Shown: positions 26,156 to 36,415 of the stretch, one piece after another
Numbering within the stretch: the first letter of the stretch is position 1
How the letters are laid out: each line of letters starts with the position of its first letter
NCBI RefSeq assembly: GCF_015694405.1
Contig: NZ_JADQDB010000001.1
Span: 434,001-498,000, forward strand
Direction of reading: 5' to 3'
Source of the DNA: Pelagibacterium limicola
Lineage (GTDB): Bacteria; Pseudomonadota; Alphaproteobacteria; Rhizobiales; Devosiaceae
Length of the DNA: 64,000 bases
Translations under genes and position numbers: made by a program
Notes under the pieces: model-generated
The model's input: only the letters and a program-made list of their open reading frames with translations
Told to the model about the DNA's origin: nothing
The model's database searches: none

Positions 26156-26977
26156 CTACCCGACCGCCTCCAGAGCGGCCAAGGCGGGGTGTCCATAAGC
26201 GACGAACGGCCCGTTTGCGAAGTCGGCGTCGTGACCCTGATTGCGCTTCCCATAGCGCAGGGGCTGCCCGTCACGCGCGAGCACAACCCCTCCCGCCGCG
26301 CGCAGGATGGCGTCACCGGCGGCGGTGTCCCATTCCATCGTGCGCCCATTGCGGGGATAGAGATCGGCCTGCCCTTCGGCAACCATGCAGAATTTGAGCG
26401 AGGACCCCAGCGCCATGAATTTGGCGACCGGCCAGTCGCCGTATCGGGCCTTGCGTTCCCCATCACCGTGCGAGCGGCTGCCCACGACGATGATTCCTTC
26501 CCTCTCCGGCTCCCGGGTTTCGGCCGCAAGCGGGGTCTGGCAGTGTCCGTTCTCGACCATCGCCACCTGAGCACCCTGCCCCAGCCCGCCCCACCAGATG
26601 CGTTTTAGTGCCGGAGCGTAAACCACCCCGGCCACCGGCACCCCATCGTCGATCAGCGCGATATTGACGGTGAATTCCCCGTTTTTGGAAATGAACTCCT
26701 TCGATCCGTCCAGTGGGTCGACGAGAAAGAAGCGCGCGCTGGCCGCGGGGACCTCCCCTTTTGCCACCGCCTCCTCGGCGATCACCGGCAGACCGGGGAA
26801 CTGACCGGCAAGCGCGGAAAGGATCAGCTCTTCGGCCACAAGATCGGCTTCGGTGAGCGGTGATTGATCGGACTTCGTGACCACAGTAAAATCGCGGCAG
26901 TAGATGTCCATGATGCGTTGGCCTGCCGAGACCGCCGTCTCGACCATGCCGGCAATGAGGTTCTCTTTGTGAGGCAT
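26156..26977 (-). CDS. cysQ: 3'(2'),5'-bisphosphate nucleotidase
   Basis: This protein of about 273 residues belongs to the inositol-monophosphatase superfamily. Metal-binding motifs are VIAEEAV (Glu pair) and FFLVDPLDGSKEFI (DPxDGS), and the C-terminal WDTAAGDAILRAAGG gives the third Asp. CysQ removes the 3' phosphate of PAP and PAPS from sulfate assimilation. The ATG before PHKENLIAG is preferred to a TTG nine codons upstream. It is co-oriented with glycerate kinase and with the TRAP genes upstream. Inositol monophosphatase activity cannot be excluded, but the DGSKEF form is typical for CysQ. Confidence 0.9.
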   Translation of the reverse strand: MPHKENLIAGMVETAVSAGQRIMDIYCRDFTVVTKSDQSPLTEADLVAEELILSALAGQFPGLPVIAEEAVAKGEVPAASARFFLVDPLDGSKEFISKNGEFTVNIALIDDGVPVAGVVYAPALKRIWWGGLGQGAQVAMVENGHCQTPLAAETREPEREGIIVVGSRSHGDGERKARYGDWPVAKFMALGSSLKFCMVAEGQADLYPRNGRTMEWDTAAGDAILRAAGGVVLARDGQPLRYGKRNQGHDADFANGPFVAYGHPALAALEAVG

Positions 26978-27031
26978 CGATGTTCCGGTTGCGGGTTCAC
27001 TCAATGAGCTAACACGTCCGGCCCACCCCGG

Positions 27032-28390
27032 TCAAAGCATCTGCGACGGCAACCAGAGTACGAGGCCAGGTACGAAGAACACCAGCAGTACCGCAAGGAG
27101 TTGCAACAGAACAAACGGTATGATCCCCTTGTAGATATCGAGGATCGTGACCTCCTTGGGTGCGACGCCCTTTAAGTAAAAGAGCGAGAACCCCACAGGC
27201 GGGGTCAGGAACGATGTCTGCAGCGTCACCGCAAACAGCACGATGAACCAGATCGGGTCGAACCCGAGCGCCAACACCACCGGTGTTACCAGCGGCAGCA
27301 TGATCAGCGAGATTTCGAGCCAGTCGAGGAAAAACCCGGCCAGGAACGCGATAAACAGGATCGCCAGTACGATCCCACCCGGGGGAAAGGGCAGCGAGCG
27401 CAGCAGCCCGCTGATGAATTCGTCTCCTCCCAGCTGGCGCATGACCACGGCAAACATCGTCGCGCCAAGGAAAATTCCGAAGATGAACGCGGTCGTGAGC
27501 GTCGTCTTCATGCCCACTTCCTTGAGCAGAGCGAGCGAAAACCGCCCGTTGGCAATTGCCAGCAGGGTCGCTCCAAGCGCCCCCACGCCGGAAGCCTCGG
27601 TCGGCGTTGCAAGGCCCAGGAAAATCGAACCGAGCACCGCAAGGATCAGCAGCAAGGGCGGCACGACTGCGAGCAGCGTATTGGCGATCAACTTGAACGA
27701 AACGGGGGGCAGGTCCTTGGGCGCCGGCGCCAGCGTTTTGGAGAGATTGGCCGCCACCACGATATAGACGAGAAAAATGCCGCCCAGCATCAGCCCCGGC
27801 AACAGCGCGCCCATGAAGAGATTGCCCACCGAGACCGACATCTGGTCGGCCATGATGATGAGCATGATGGACGGCGGAATGAGGATGCCTAACGTTCCCG
27901 CCGAGCAGACGACGCCCGAGGCAAACCCCTTGTTGTAGCCCTGCTGGAGCATGATCGGCATCGAAAGCATGGCGAGCAGGACCACCGACGCCCCCACAAT
28001 GCCCGTCGATGCTGCGAGCAGGATGCCGATCAGCACCACCCCGAGCGCCAGACCGCCCCGGAACCGTCCAAACAGCTGGATGAAGTTGGACATGAGCTTT
28101 TCAGTGACGCCGGAACGCTCAAGCATGAGCCCCATGAAAATGAACATGGGCAGGGCGACCAGAAGCCAGTTCGACATCTGCCCGTAGACACGCTGAACGA
28201 AGATCCCGAAAATGCGCATGTCGGTGAGGAAATAGGTGTTCCAACCGAACCAGTCCGAACCGAGGATGGCAATGAAGGAAAAGACCACCGACACCCCGGC
28301 CAGCGCCCATGCGACCGGAAAGCCGGTGAAGATGATCGCGATGAACGAGACGAGCATCGCCATGACGAGGATTTCGTTTGCTGCAAACAC
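27032..28390 (-). CDS. dctM: TRAP transporter large permease, DctM
   Basis: This 452-residue protein with about twelve membrane segments is the ion-coupled transport subunit of a tripartite TRAP uptake system. Typical parts are ALPMFIFMGLMLERSG near residue 80, SAGTLGILIPPSIMLIIMAD (about residue 165) and the late AVTLQTSFLTPPVGFSLFYLKG. Translation starts at GTG with GGAGG 9 nt upstream. It is the last gene of the bdhA-dctP-dctQ-dctM unit, 12 bp after dctQ. The neighbours suggest 3-hydroxybutyrate or acetoacetate as substrate. Confidence 0.94.
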   Translation of the reverse strand: MFAANEILVMAMLVSFIAIIFTGFPVAWALAGVSVVFSFIAILGSDWFGWNTYFLTDMRIFGIFVQRVYGQMSNWLLVALPMFIFMGLMLERSGVTEKLMSNFIQLFGRFRGGLALGVVLIGILLAASTGIVGASVVLLAMLSMPIMLQQGYNKGFASGVVCSAGTLGILIPPSIMLIIMADQMSVSVGNLFMGALLPGLMLGGIFLVYIVVAANLSKTLAPAPKDLPPVSFKLIANTLLAVVPPLLLILAVLGSIFLGLATPTEASGVGALGATLLAIANGRFSLALLKEVGMKTTLTTAFIFGIFLGATMFAVVMRQLGGDEFISGLLRSLPFPPGGIVLAILFIAFLAGFFLDWLEISLIMLPLVTPVVLALGFDPIWFIVLFAVTLQTSFLTPPVGFSLFYLKGVAPKEVTILDIYKGIIPFVLLQLLAVLLVFFVPGLVLWLPSQML

Positions 28391-28402
28391 CGGGTCAGCC
28401 TC

Positions 28403-29002
28403 CTATTGGGCTTTTGCTTTGGGAAAGCCGAACAGGAACGCACTCACGCGGACGAGCCGCGCAAGGGCCGCAAGGCCGATATAGGCAAAGGCGATGAGCA
28501 GCACCGACTTGATCATCCAGCGTGAGGGAAGCCCACCGACCGCGGGCGACCCTTCGCCACGCGTGAAGGATCGCTCGACGAATGGAATCGAATAGGTGAT
28601 CATCAGGTAGACGAGCGGCAGTATTAAAAGCGCGATGCCCAGGAACTCGATGACGGCCCGCTTGCGGGGCGAAAGCGAGCCTGCGATCACATCGACCCGT
28701 ACATGGGTGTCATGAAGGATCGCGTATCCGATCCCGATCATGAAGCCGATGGCATAAAGGTGCCACTGGACTTCCTCCACCCAGATGAAGTTGACCGAAA
28801 AGATGTAGCGCCCGATCACGTTGGCGACGATCACCAGCACGAGCACGATCCAGATCCAGTTGATGACGGCGCCGATGGCGCCCAACACGGCTTCGATCAC
28901 ATCCGAAAGCGCGGTACGTGGAAAGTCGAGCGTTCCCCCGCGCGCAGCTGCGCTCTCGATCTGCTCGAGATCCAGTTCGATCTCCTGACCCGGTTCGCTC
29001 AT
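28403..29002 (-). CDS. dctQ: TRAP transporter small permease, DctQ
   Basis: This 199-residue protein has four membrane helices and a charged cytoplasmic N-terminus of about 35 residues. The motif VNFIWVEEVQWHLYAIGFMIGIGYA (residues near 70-95, in two helices) is the DctQ signature, followed by HVRVDVIAG. DctQ forms the membrane complex with DctM and docks the binding protein DctP. It lies between dctP (78 bp gap with a hairpin) and dctM (12 bp). Confidence 0.93.
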   Translation of the reverse strand: MSEPGQEIELDLEQIESAAARGGTLDFPRTALSDVIEAVLGAIGAVINWIWIVLVLVIVANVIGRYIFSVNFIWVEEVQWHLYAIGFMIGIGYAILHDTHVRVDVIAGSLSPRKRAVIEFLGIALLILPLVYLMITYSIPFVERSFTRGEGSPAVGGLPSRWMIKSVLLIAFAYIGLAALARLVRVSAFLFGFPKAKAQ

Positions 29003-29032
29003 TGGCTACCCCTCCCACGCTCAGCCGAAGGA

Positions 29033-29052
29033 GGCGCCCCGGGAAGGGCGCC
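29033..29052 (-). terminator. Intercistronic hairpin between dctP and dctQ
   Basis: GGCGCCC and GGGCGCC form a 7-bp GC stem with a 6-nt loop. On the operon strand no T-run follows, so this is more likely an mRNA-stabilising or attenuating hairpin that allows more binding protein than permease. On the plus strand it is followed by TTTTTT. Confidence 0.5.
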
Positions 29053-29080
29053 CCCCTTTTTTCGAAACAGCCGTAAGCCG

Positions 29081-30160
29081 TTACTCCCCGATGCGGGACT
29101 GCCAATCGCGTGGCAGGTAGCCTTTCTCCTTCCAGGGGCGCAGCTCGGCCTGATATTCCATCATCGAAGCATAGACTCTTCCAAACAACTCGTCAGCAGC
29201 CGAGCGGCGCTCCATCACCGTCTTGGTCGCTTCGTGGAAGGCGGCGATGATCTCGTCGCTATAGGTCTCGACATTGGTGCCGCTTTCCTCGAAACGCTGG
29301 ATCACCGCGCCCTGCAGGGCTTCCGCACGAGCGATCGAATAGGCGGTGCCAGCCCAGCAGGCGTTTTCGATCATTGCCTTGGTCTGGTCGCCTAGCCCCT
29401 CCCAGACTCCGAGATTGACGTACAGGAACTGGTTCGTCGAAGGCTGGTGCCAACCCGGCAGATAGAGATAGGGCGCGACCTGATAGAAGCCCAGTTGCTC
29501 ATCGACCGTCGGCAGCGAGAACTCGGTGCCATCGAGCACGCCGGTTTCGAGCGCCTGATAAAGCTCACCGCCCGGCATGACGGTAACCGACATGCCGAAC
29601 TCGGCCATGATCTCTCCACCGATCCCGGCGGCGCGGAAGCGGATACCCTGGAAGTCGTCGACCGAAGTAATCTCTTCACGGAACCAACCAGCCGTTTCTG
29701 GACTGATCGTTCCGCACAGGATCGGGTGGACGTCGTAGGGGTGGAAAACCTCCGCCAGAAGTTCCTTGCCCCCGTGAAAGTGCATCCACGCCATGAACTC
29801 GATCGACTCCAGCCCGAACGGAGTGGCCCCGAACAATGCCGCGGCTGGAACCGTGCCCCATTCATACCCCATCCATGAGAAGCCGGCATCGATATTGCCG
29901 TCCGACACGTTCTCGAAGATCGCGAGCGCCGGGATGACTGTCCCGGGTTCGGCGACCTGAAGGTCGATGGCGCCATTGGACATGGCACGAAGTTGGTCGG
30001 CCACCCAGGGCATGGTATCGCCGAGCGCCGTTAGCGTGGATGCAAACGCCATCGGCACCTGCCAGCGCACATTCTCCTGCGCATTGGCCGTCGTCGCCGT
30101 GAAGGCAAGCGCACCAACAAGCGCGGTCGATGCAAGATATTTACCGGTGTTGATCTTCAT
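29081..30160 (-). CDS. dctP: TRAP transporter substrate-binding protein, DctP
   Basis: This 359-residue exported protein has a Sec signal (about 27 residues, ending TANA-QEN). It is the periplasmic receptor of the TRAP system. The solute-binding fold shows the conserved substrate Arg region GIRFRAAGIGGE (about residue 175) and ELYQALETGVLDGTEFSLP, typical of the DctP family. The ligand is inferred as 3-hydroxybutyrate or a related hydroxy/keto acid because BdhA, acetoacetyl-CoA synthetase and thiolase are encoded upstream. It lies 51 bp after bdhA. Confidence 0.93.
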   Translation of the reverse strand: MKINTGKYLASTALVGALAFTATTANAQENVRWQVPMAFASTLTALGDTMPWVADQLRAMSNGAIDLQVAEPGTVIPALAIFENVSDGNIDAGFSWMGYEWGTVPAAALFGATPFGLESIEFMAWMHFHGGKELLAEVFHPYDVHPILCGTISPETAGWFREEITSVDDFQGIRFRAAGIGGEIMAEFGMSVTVMPGGELYQALETGVLDGTEFSLPTVDEQLGFYQVAPYLYLPGWHQPSTNQFLYVNLGVWEGLGDQTKAMIENACWAGTAYSIARAEALQGAVIQRFEESGTNVETYSDEIIAAFHEATKTVMERRSAADELFGRVYASMMEYQAELRPWKEKGYLPRDWQSRIGE

Positions 30161-30211
30161 TTGGTTCCTCCCATTGAAAAGATCGTGGTGTTTCAGTTTC
30201 CGGCGGACGCC

Positions 30212-31003
30212 TCACTTGGCGGTCCACCCCCCGTCTATCGAAAGCGCTGCGCCTGTAATGGACCGCGCAAGCTCCTGCGTCAGGTAGTGCGCAAGTTCGG
30301 CCACCTCCTCGGGTTGCACGAACTTCCGGGTCGGCTGTGGAGCGAGCATGACCTTGCGCACCACGTCCTCCTCGCTCATCCCATGCACACGAGCCTGATC
30401 GGCGACCTGCGCGGCAACAAGCGGCGTCCAGACATAGCCGGGGCAGATCGCGTTGCAGGTAATGCCGGCCTCGGCGACCTCAAGCGCCACCGTCTTTGTA
30501 AGTCCCACGACCGCATGCTTGGTCGCCACATAAGCAGACTTGAACGGAGAAGCGCGCAATCCATGCGCCGAAGCGATATTGACGATCCGCCCCCAGCCTC
30601 TCTTCTTCATCCCGGGCAGAGCGGTCCGGATGGTTTGAAATGCGCTGTCTAGGCTGACAGCGATAATCCTGTCCCAGTCCTCCTGGGCAAAATTGTCGAT
30701 GGCCGCGACCTTCTGTATGCCGGCATTGTTTACGAGGATGTCGATCCGGCCGAACCGATCGATGACCGCCTTTGTCAGGTCGTGACTTTCCTCGGAGCGC
30801 GAAAGGTCGGCATGAAAGTAAACCGGAGCAGGACCACCTTCGGCGCCGATCCGATCGAGCGCCTCCTGCGCATCGGCCGCGCTTTCGAGCCCGTGCGCGG
30901 CGACCTGAAACCCCGCACGCGCCAGCCTGCAGGCAATCGCTAACCCAATGCCGGAGGTTGAACCCGTAACAAGCGCAACTTTCCCTGCGACGTCGTCAGA
31001 CAC
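30212..31003 (-). CDS. bdhA: 3-hydroxybutyrate dehydrogenase
   Basis: This 263-residue short-chain dehydrogenase oxidises D-3-hydroxybutyrate to acetoacetate with NAD. Cofactor motif TGSTSGIG lies at about residues 14-21, the NNAG motif in ILVNNAGIQ, and the catalytic Ser-Tyr-Lys in IASAHG and YVATKHAVVGLTK. The late segment TPLVAAQVADQAR resembles the lid of 3-hydroxybutyrate dehydrogenases. The start is GTG with GGAG upstream. It is the first gene after a -24/-12 promoter and heads the TRAP genes, linking uptake with oxidation. Confidence 0.9.
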   Translation of the reverse strand: MSDDVAGKVALVTGSTSGIGLAIACRLARAGFQVAAHGLESAADAQEALDRIGAEGGPAPVYFHADLSRSEESHDLTKAVIDRFGRIDILVNNAGIQKVAAIDNFAQEDWDRIIAVSLDSAFQTIRTALPGMKKRGWGRIVNIASAHGLRASPFKSAYVATKHAVVGLTKTVALEVAEAGITCNAICPGYVWTPLVAAQVADQARVHGMSEEDVVRKVMLAPQPTRKFVQPEEVAELAHYLTQELARSITGAALSIDGGWTAK

Positions 31004-31066
31004 CCTGTCTCCACCCTTTTTTACCCCGGCATCAGTTGCGTGCCGGCTGTCGTTGAAGACATTGTT

Positions 31067-31081
31067 TCAAGTTGCGTGCCA
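31067..31081 (-). promoter_or_regulatory. Sigma-54 (-24/-12) promoter upstream of bdhA
   Basis: On the minus strand TGGCACG-CAAC-TTGA reproduces the -24 element perfectly and the -12 element with one change (TTGA for TTGC). The predicted start near 31055 leaves a leader of about 52 nt before the bdhA GTG. A sigma-54 activator gene lies directly upstream. Confidence 0.65.
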
Positions 31082-31164
31082 GATCGCAGAAAAATAAAAT
31101 TGGTAAAGCCTTCCAAGGCCTTGCCAAACACGGCCTCCAACGTGCGAAAGGCTCTTGCGCCAAT

Positions 31165-31205
31165 GCGTCCGTAGACCCGGACACAACAATCCGATTATCC
31201 GGATT
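31165..31205. promoter_or_regulatory. Tandem activator-binding sites (UAS) upstream of the bdhA promoter
   Basis: Two inverted repeats share the pattern TCCG-N6-CGGA. The first is at 31168-31181 (longer arms 31165-31184) and the second at 31190-31203 (arms AATCCG and CGGATT). Their centres are 22 bp apart, two helical turns, and lie about 120-142 bp upstream of the predicted start. This is the usual layout for a sigma-54 activator. The second dyad touches the stop codon of the activator gene and could also act as its terminator. Confidence 0.55.
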
Positions 31206-31207
31206 CC

Positions 31208-32632
<1,425 letters not shown>

Positions 32633-32669
32633 GCGGACACTCCTTATGGAGAAGCCTAATCCTCCCCGC

Positions 32670-34613
32670 TCACTCTCGCAACTGCGGCAGGTCCCTGTAG
32701 AGTTCCAGAGCCTCGGGATTGGACAAGGCCGTTGTGTTCTTGATCGATCGCCCGTGGATCACGTCGCGCACCGCGATCTCGGAGATCTTGCCCGAACGGG
32801 TCCGCGGGATTGCGCCGATAGCGATGATTTTGGCGGGGACGTGCCGGGGCGTGGCACCCGAACGTATCCTCGTGCGGATCAGTTTTTCGGTCTCCTCGTC
32901 CAGCATGGCGTCGCCGCGCATCTTGACGAACAGGATCACCCGCTGATCCCCTTCGATATCCTGCCCGACCGCAATCGCTTCCTCGATTTGAAATATCGTT
33001 TCGACCTGCCGGTAGATTTCCGCTGTGCCGATCCGCACCCCGCCGGGGTTGAGCGTGGTATCCGAGCGGCCATGAATGACGTAGCCGCCGGAGGGGCGTT
33101 TTTCCACATAGTCGCCATGCGCCCAGATACCAGGAAAACGCTCGAAATAGGCTTCCCGGTAGCGCGAGCCTTCGAGGTCGCCCCAGAACCTGACCGGCAT
33201 GGAAGGGTGGGCGTTCCGGCAAACGAATTCGCCCGGGACGCCCGAGACCGGATTGCCCTCGTCATCAAGCGTATCGACGTCCATCCCGAGCATTGCCCCC
33301 TGCAATTCCCCGCGCCGGACGGGCGACAAGGGGTTTCCCCCGAGGAAACATCCGCAGATATCGGTCCCGCCCGAAATCGAGGCCAGATGCACATCGGCCT
33401 TCCACTCTCGGTGGATATAATCGAAGCTCGAAGGAATGAGCGGCGAGCCGGTCGAAAGGATCAGCTTGAGCCGGTCGAGCCGGTGCGTTTCGCGCGGCTT
33501 TAGTCCCGCCTTGAGGCAGGCATCGATATATTTCGCGCTGGTGCCGAATATGGTGATCTCTTCGCTATCGATCAGGTCGATGAGCCGCGCCGGTTCGGGA
33601 TAGAACGGATTGCCGTCATAGGTGACGAGCGTTGCCCCCGTGGCCAGCCCCGAAACCTGCCAGTTCCACATCATCCACCCACAGGTGGTGAAATAGAAGA
33701 ATTTTTCGCCCGGCTTGATATCGCATTGCAGGACGAGTTCCTTCAGATGCTGAATCAGCAGTCCAGCGGCCGAATGGGTAATGCACTTGGGTTTACCCGT
33801 GGTGCCGGAGGAAAAAAGGATCGCCAGCGGTGCCTCGAACGGCATCCGGTTAAAGTCGATTTCGGCCGGTTCGAACGGTGCGATCCAGTTGTCCAATGTC
33901 ACGCAAGGCAGATCGCCCAGTGCTTGAGAAACCTCCTCCCCGAGGAGGACGATGCGTCTGAGACGAGCCCCCTCGGCCACGGCGCGGATCGACGGAGCGA
34001 CATTGATCCTTTTGCCCGCATAGCCGTAACCCGGAACCGCGAGCAGCACCGTCGGATCGATCTGACACAACCGGTCACTCGCCCCCGCCGGGCCGAAATC
34101 GGGCGAACACGAAGCCCATATAGCGCCGATGGCCGAGGCCGCGAGATAGCCGGCAATGGCTTCGATATCGTGCGTGACGATGGCGGCGACCCGATCGCCC
34201 TCGCCCACGCCCTCGGACCGCAGCGCCTGCACCATCCGCGAAACGAGATCGTAGAGCGCAGTCCGCGTGATCTCTCGCCGCTCGCCATCGTCCCGATGAG
34301 CGACGACCGCCAGCGTTCCGTCGCGCCTGGCCAACATGTTCTCGGCATAATTTAGCCGCGCACCGGGATAGAACTTCGCATCCCTTATCGTTTGCCCGGG
34401 GGCAAAAGCGGCCTCGCCCTTCTCCCCGACGATGCCCAACTCGTCCCACAGCGCCTCGTAAAAGCCTTCCGGGTCTCGGATTGACCACTCGAGCAACGCG
34501 GCATAATCACCCGCTGCACCGCCATGGAGACGGGCGGCGCGCTCGGAAAGGCGCCACATGGCGGAGTCACGCTTGCGCGCCTCAGGCGGCGTCCAGAGGA
34601 TATCGCTTTCCAT
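32670..34613 (-). CDS. Acetoacetyl-CoA synthetase
   Basis: This 647-residue acyl-adenylating enzyme converts acetoacetate, ATP and CoA to acetoacetyl-CoA. The length and N-terminus (ESDILWTPPEARKRDSAM) fit the AacS family rather than acetyl-CoA synthetase. Adenylation motifs are ILFSSGTTGKPKCITHS (about residue 270), the A5/A7 region and the C-terminal IPRTRSGKISEIAVRDVI with the catalytic Lys. It follows the thiolase gene with no gap and precedes the sigma-54 activator by 37 bp. Together with BdhA and the thiolase it completes the route from 3-hydroxybutyrate to acetyl-CoA. Confidence 0.92.
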   Translation of the reverse strand: MESDILWTPPEARKRDSAMWRLSERAARLHGGAAGDYAALLEWSIRDPEGFYEALWDELGIVGEKGEAAFAPGQTIRDAKFYPGARLNYAENMLARRDGTLAVVAHRDDGERREITRTALYDLVSRMVQALRSEGVGEGDRVAAIVTHDIEAIAGYLAASAIGAIWASCSPDFGPAGASDRLCQIDPTVLLAVPGYGYAGKRINVAPSIRAVAEGARLRRIVLLGEEVSQALGDLPCVTLDNWIAPFEPAEIDFNRMPFEAPLAILFSSGTTGKPKCITHSAAGLLIQHLKELVLQCDIKPGEKFFYFTTCGWMMWNWQVSGLATGATLVTYDGNPFYPEPARLIDLIDSEEITIFGTSAKYIDACLKAGLKPRETHRLDRLKLILSTGSPLIPSSFDYIHREWKADVHLASISGGTDICGCFLGGNPLSPVRRGELQGAMLGMDVDTLDDEGNPVSGVPGEFVCRNAHPSMPVRFWGDLEGSRYREAYFERFPGIWAHGDYVEKRPSGGYVIHGRSDTTLNPGGVRIGTAEIYRQVETIFQIEEAIAVGQDIEGDQRVILFVKMRGDAMLDEETEKLIRTRIRSGATPRHVPAKIIAIGAIPRTRSGKISEIAVRDVIHGRSIKNTTALSNPEALELYRDLPQLRE

Positions 34614-35792
34614 CTAACGCTCCACGCACATGGCGATACCCATGCCCCCGCCGATGCAAAGGGTAGCAACGCCCCGCCGCACGTCGCGCCGGACCATCTC
34701 GTGGATGAGCGTAACCAGCACGCGCGCACCCGAAGCCCCGATCGGATGCCCCAGGGCAATCGCACCACCATTGACGTTGACCTTTCCGGGGTCGATCTCC
34801 AATTCACCGGCGACGGCTAGACTTTGCGCCGCAAAAGCCTCGTTGGCTTCCCAGAGATCGACATCTCCCACTGTCCACCCGGCCTTTTCGAGCGCCTTGC
34901 GCGAGGCCGGGATCGGGCCCAGCCCCATCACCTGCGGATCGAGCCCCGCCGTCGCCCAACTCACGATCCGGGCCATCGGGGCGCATCCGTTGGCCTTGAG
35001 CGCTGCACCCGACATCAAGACCAGAGCCGCGGCACCATCGTTGACACCCGACGCGTTGGCGGCCGTCACCGTCCCGTTTTCCTCGAAGGCGGGACGCAGT
35101 TTCGCCATGCTCTCGAGCGTCGCATCGTGCCGGATGAACTCGTCTTCCGTGACGATGGTCTCGCCCTTGCGCCCGGCAACCGTTACGGACACGACTTCGC
35201 TGGAGAACCTCCCCGCTCGCGCTGCCGCCGATGCCCGCTGCTGCGAGCGCAGTGCAAACTGATCCAGGCTTTCGCGTGTGAGGCCACACTGGCGGACAAT
35301 GTTTTCAGCCGTCACGCCCATCGGATATCCGTAAAAAGCATCCGTGAGCCCATCGCGCATGACGGTATCGACAAGTTCGATATTGCCGAGCTTCTTGCCC
35401 GTACGCAGGCTGGCCACATGCGGTGCAAGGCTCATAGACTCCTGCCCCCCGGCCACAATCACCGCGGCATCGCCGCAAGCGATCTGCTGATAGCCGAGCG
35501 CCACCGCGCGAAGTCCCGATCCGCAGACCTGGTTGACGAGAAAGGCCGTCGAGGCATCTGGGATACCCGCCTGGCGTGCCGCCTGCCGCGCGGGGTTCAT
35601 GCCCGCTCCAGCCGACAGCACCTGCCCCATGATCGTCTCATCCACCACAGCAGGAGGTATACCGGCCAAGTCAAGCGCCCCTCTTATGGCAAGAGCGCCA
35701 AGTTCATGCGCGTGGAGTGTCGCCAACGCGCCATTGACGACGCCGATCGGCGTGCGCTTTGCGCTGACAATGAAGACATCCTTGTCCGTCAT
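34614..35792 (-). CDS. Acetyl-CoA C-acetyltransferase (thiolase)
   Basis: This 392-residue thiolase has all active-site elements: Cys in VNQVCGSGLRAVA (about residue 90), His in ALGHPIGASGARV (about residue 349) and Cys in VATLCIGGGMGIA (about residue 379). It cleaves acetoacetyl-CoA to two acetyl-CoA, or runs in reverse for polyhydroxybutyrate synthesis. GGAGG lies before the ATG. It is the first gene of the leftward thiolase-aacS unit, and the region upstream is shared with the divergent PAS-LuxR regulator. Confidence 0.95.
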   Translation of the reverse strand: MTDKDVFIVSAKRTPIGVVNGALATLHAHELGALAIRGALDLAGIPPAVVDETIMGQVLSAGAGMNPARQAARQAGIPDASTAFLVNQVCGSGLRAVALGYQQIACGDAAVIVAGGQESMSLAPHVASLRTGKKLGNIELVDTVMRDGLTDAFYGYPMGVTAENIVRQCGLTRESLDQFALRSQQRASAAARAGRFSSEVVSVTVAGRKGETIVTEDEFIRHDATLESMAKLRPAFEENGTVTAANASGVNDGAAALVLMSGAALKANGCAPMARIVSWATAGLDPQVMGLGPIPASRKALEKAGWTVGDVDLWEANEAFAAQSLAVAGELEIDPGKVNVNGGAIALGHPIGASGARVLVTLIHEMVRRDVRRGVATLCIGGGMGIAMCVER

Positions 35793-35844
35793 CGCGATCC
35801 TCCTCCATTGGCAATTTGTACCGCTTGCACGGATGGACCGTGTA

Positions 35845-35860
35845 GACGTATTTATACGTC
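35845..35860. promoter_or_regulatory. Inverted repeat touching the start codon of the PAS-LuxR regulator
   Basis: GACGTA and TACGTC flank a TTTA spacer, and the right arm ends directly at the ATG at 35861. It lies 53 bp upstream of the thiolase start. It is a candidate operator for autoregulation and perhaps for the divergent thiolase gene. Confidence 0.45.
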
Positions 35861-36415
35861 ATGGATGCATCCGGTCCCCATCGCGAATTTGCCCTCGAAG
35901 CTCTACCTGTACCTCTCGTCTATGCGACCCACCGCATCATCCGTGAGGTCAACGCCGCGTTCGCGCAATTGTTCGGTTATGAGCCCGACGATCTCCGCAA
36001 CAAGAGCTTCAACCTGCTTTACCCGCGCCTGTCGGATTTCGTGATGGTCGGCGACCTCTGGCGTACCAATTTCGCGGGCGGGCGCAGCTACCAAGACGAG
36101 CGCATCATGCGCAGACGCGACGGCACCCTGTTCTGGTGCCGCGTCCGAGGCCGCTCAATGATCGAAGCCGACCCATTCTCCGAGGCGATCTACTGCTTCG
36201 ACGTCCTACCCCGCCCGGTCAGCGGAGGGCCCGCCACCCTGACCGACCGCCAGCGCCAGATCGTGGCCCTCGTCGCCCAAGGCAAGACCAATGCCGCCAT
36301 CGCGGCCGAATTGGGCCTTTCGCCACGCAGCGTCGAAACCCATCGTTACCGCCTGACGAGGTCACTCGGCCTTCGGAATGCCGCCGAACTCGTCGCCTGG
36401 TTCTCGACGGCCTAG
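35861..36415 (+). CDS. PAS-LuxR transcriptional regulator
   Basis: This 184-residue regulator has an N-terminal PAS domain (about residues 8-115) and a C-terminal LuxR/GerE helix-turn-helix (LTDRQRQIVALVAQGKTNAA, IAAELGLSPRSVETHRYRLT). There is no phospho-receiver domain. No Shine-Dalgarno sequence precedes the ATG; an in-frame stop six codons upstream rules out a longer form. The transcript may therefore be leaderless. It is divergent from the thiolase gene and convergent with the CBS gene (4 bp overlap), so regulation of acetoacetate or PHB metabolism is possible. Confidence 0.85.
   Translation: MDASGPHREFALEALPVPLVYATHRIIREVNAAFAQLFGYEPDDLRNKSFNLLYPRLSDFVMVGDLWRTNFAGGRSYQDERIMRRRDGTLFWCRVRGRSMIEADPFSEAIYCFDVLPRPVSGGPATLTDRQRQIVALVAQGKTNAAIAAELGLSPRSVETHRYRLTRSLGLRNAAELVAWFSTA

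Noticed and set aside
26140-26574. N-terminal extension of the glycerate kinase frame
   Set aside because: The extra residues are an out-of-frame reading of cysQ; a GTG with GGAGG at 26139 is the better start.
31035-31052. Second -24-like element (TTGCGTGCC repeat) upstream of bdhA
   Set aside because: The -12 half is absent and the -24 is imperfect, so it is probably a partial duplication of the real promoter at 31067-31081.
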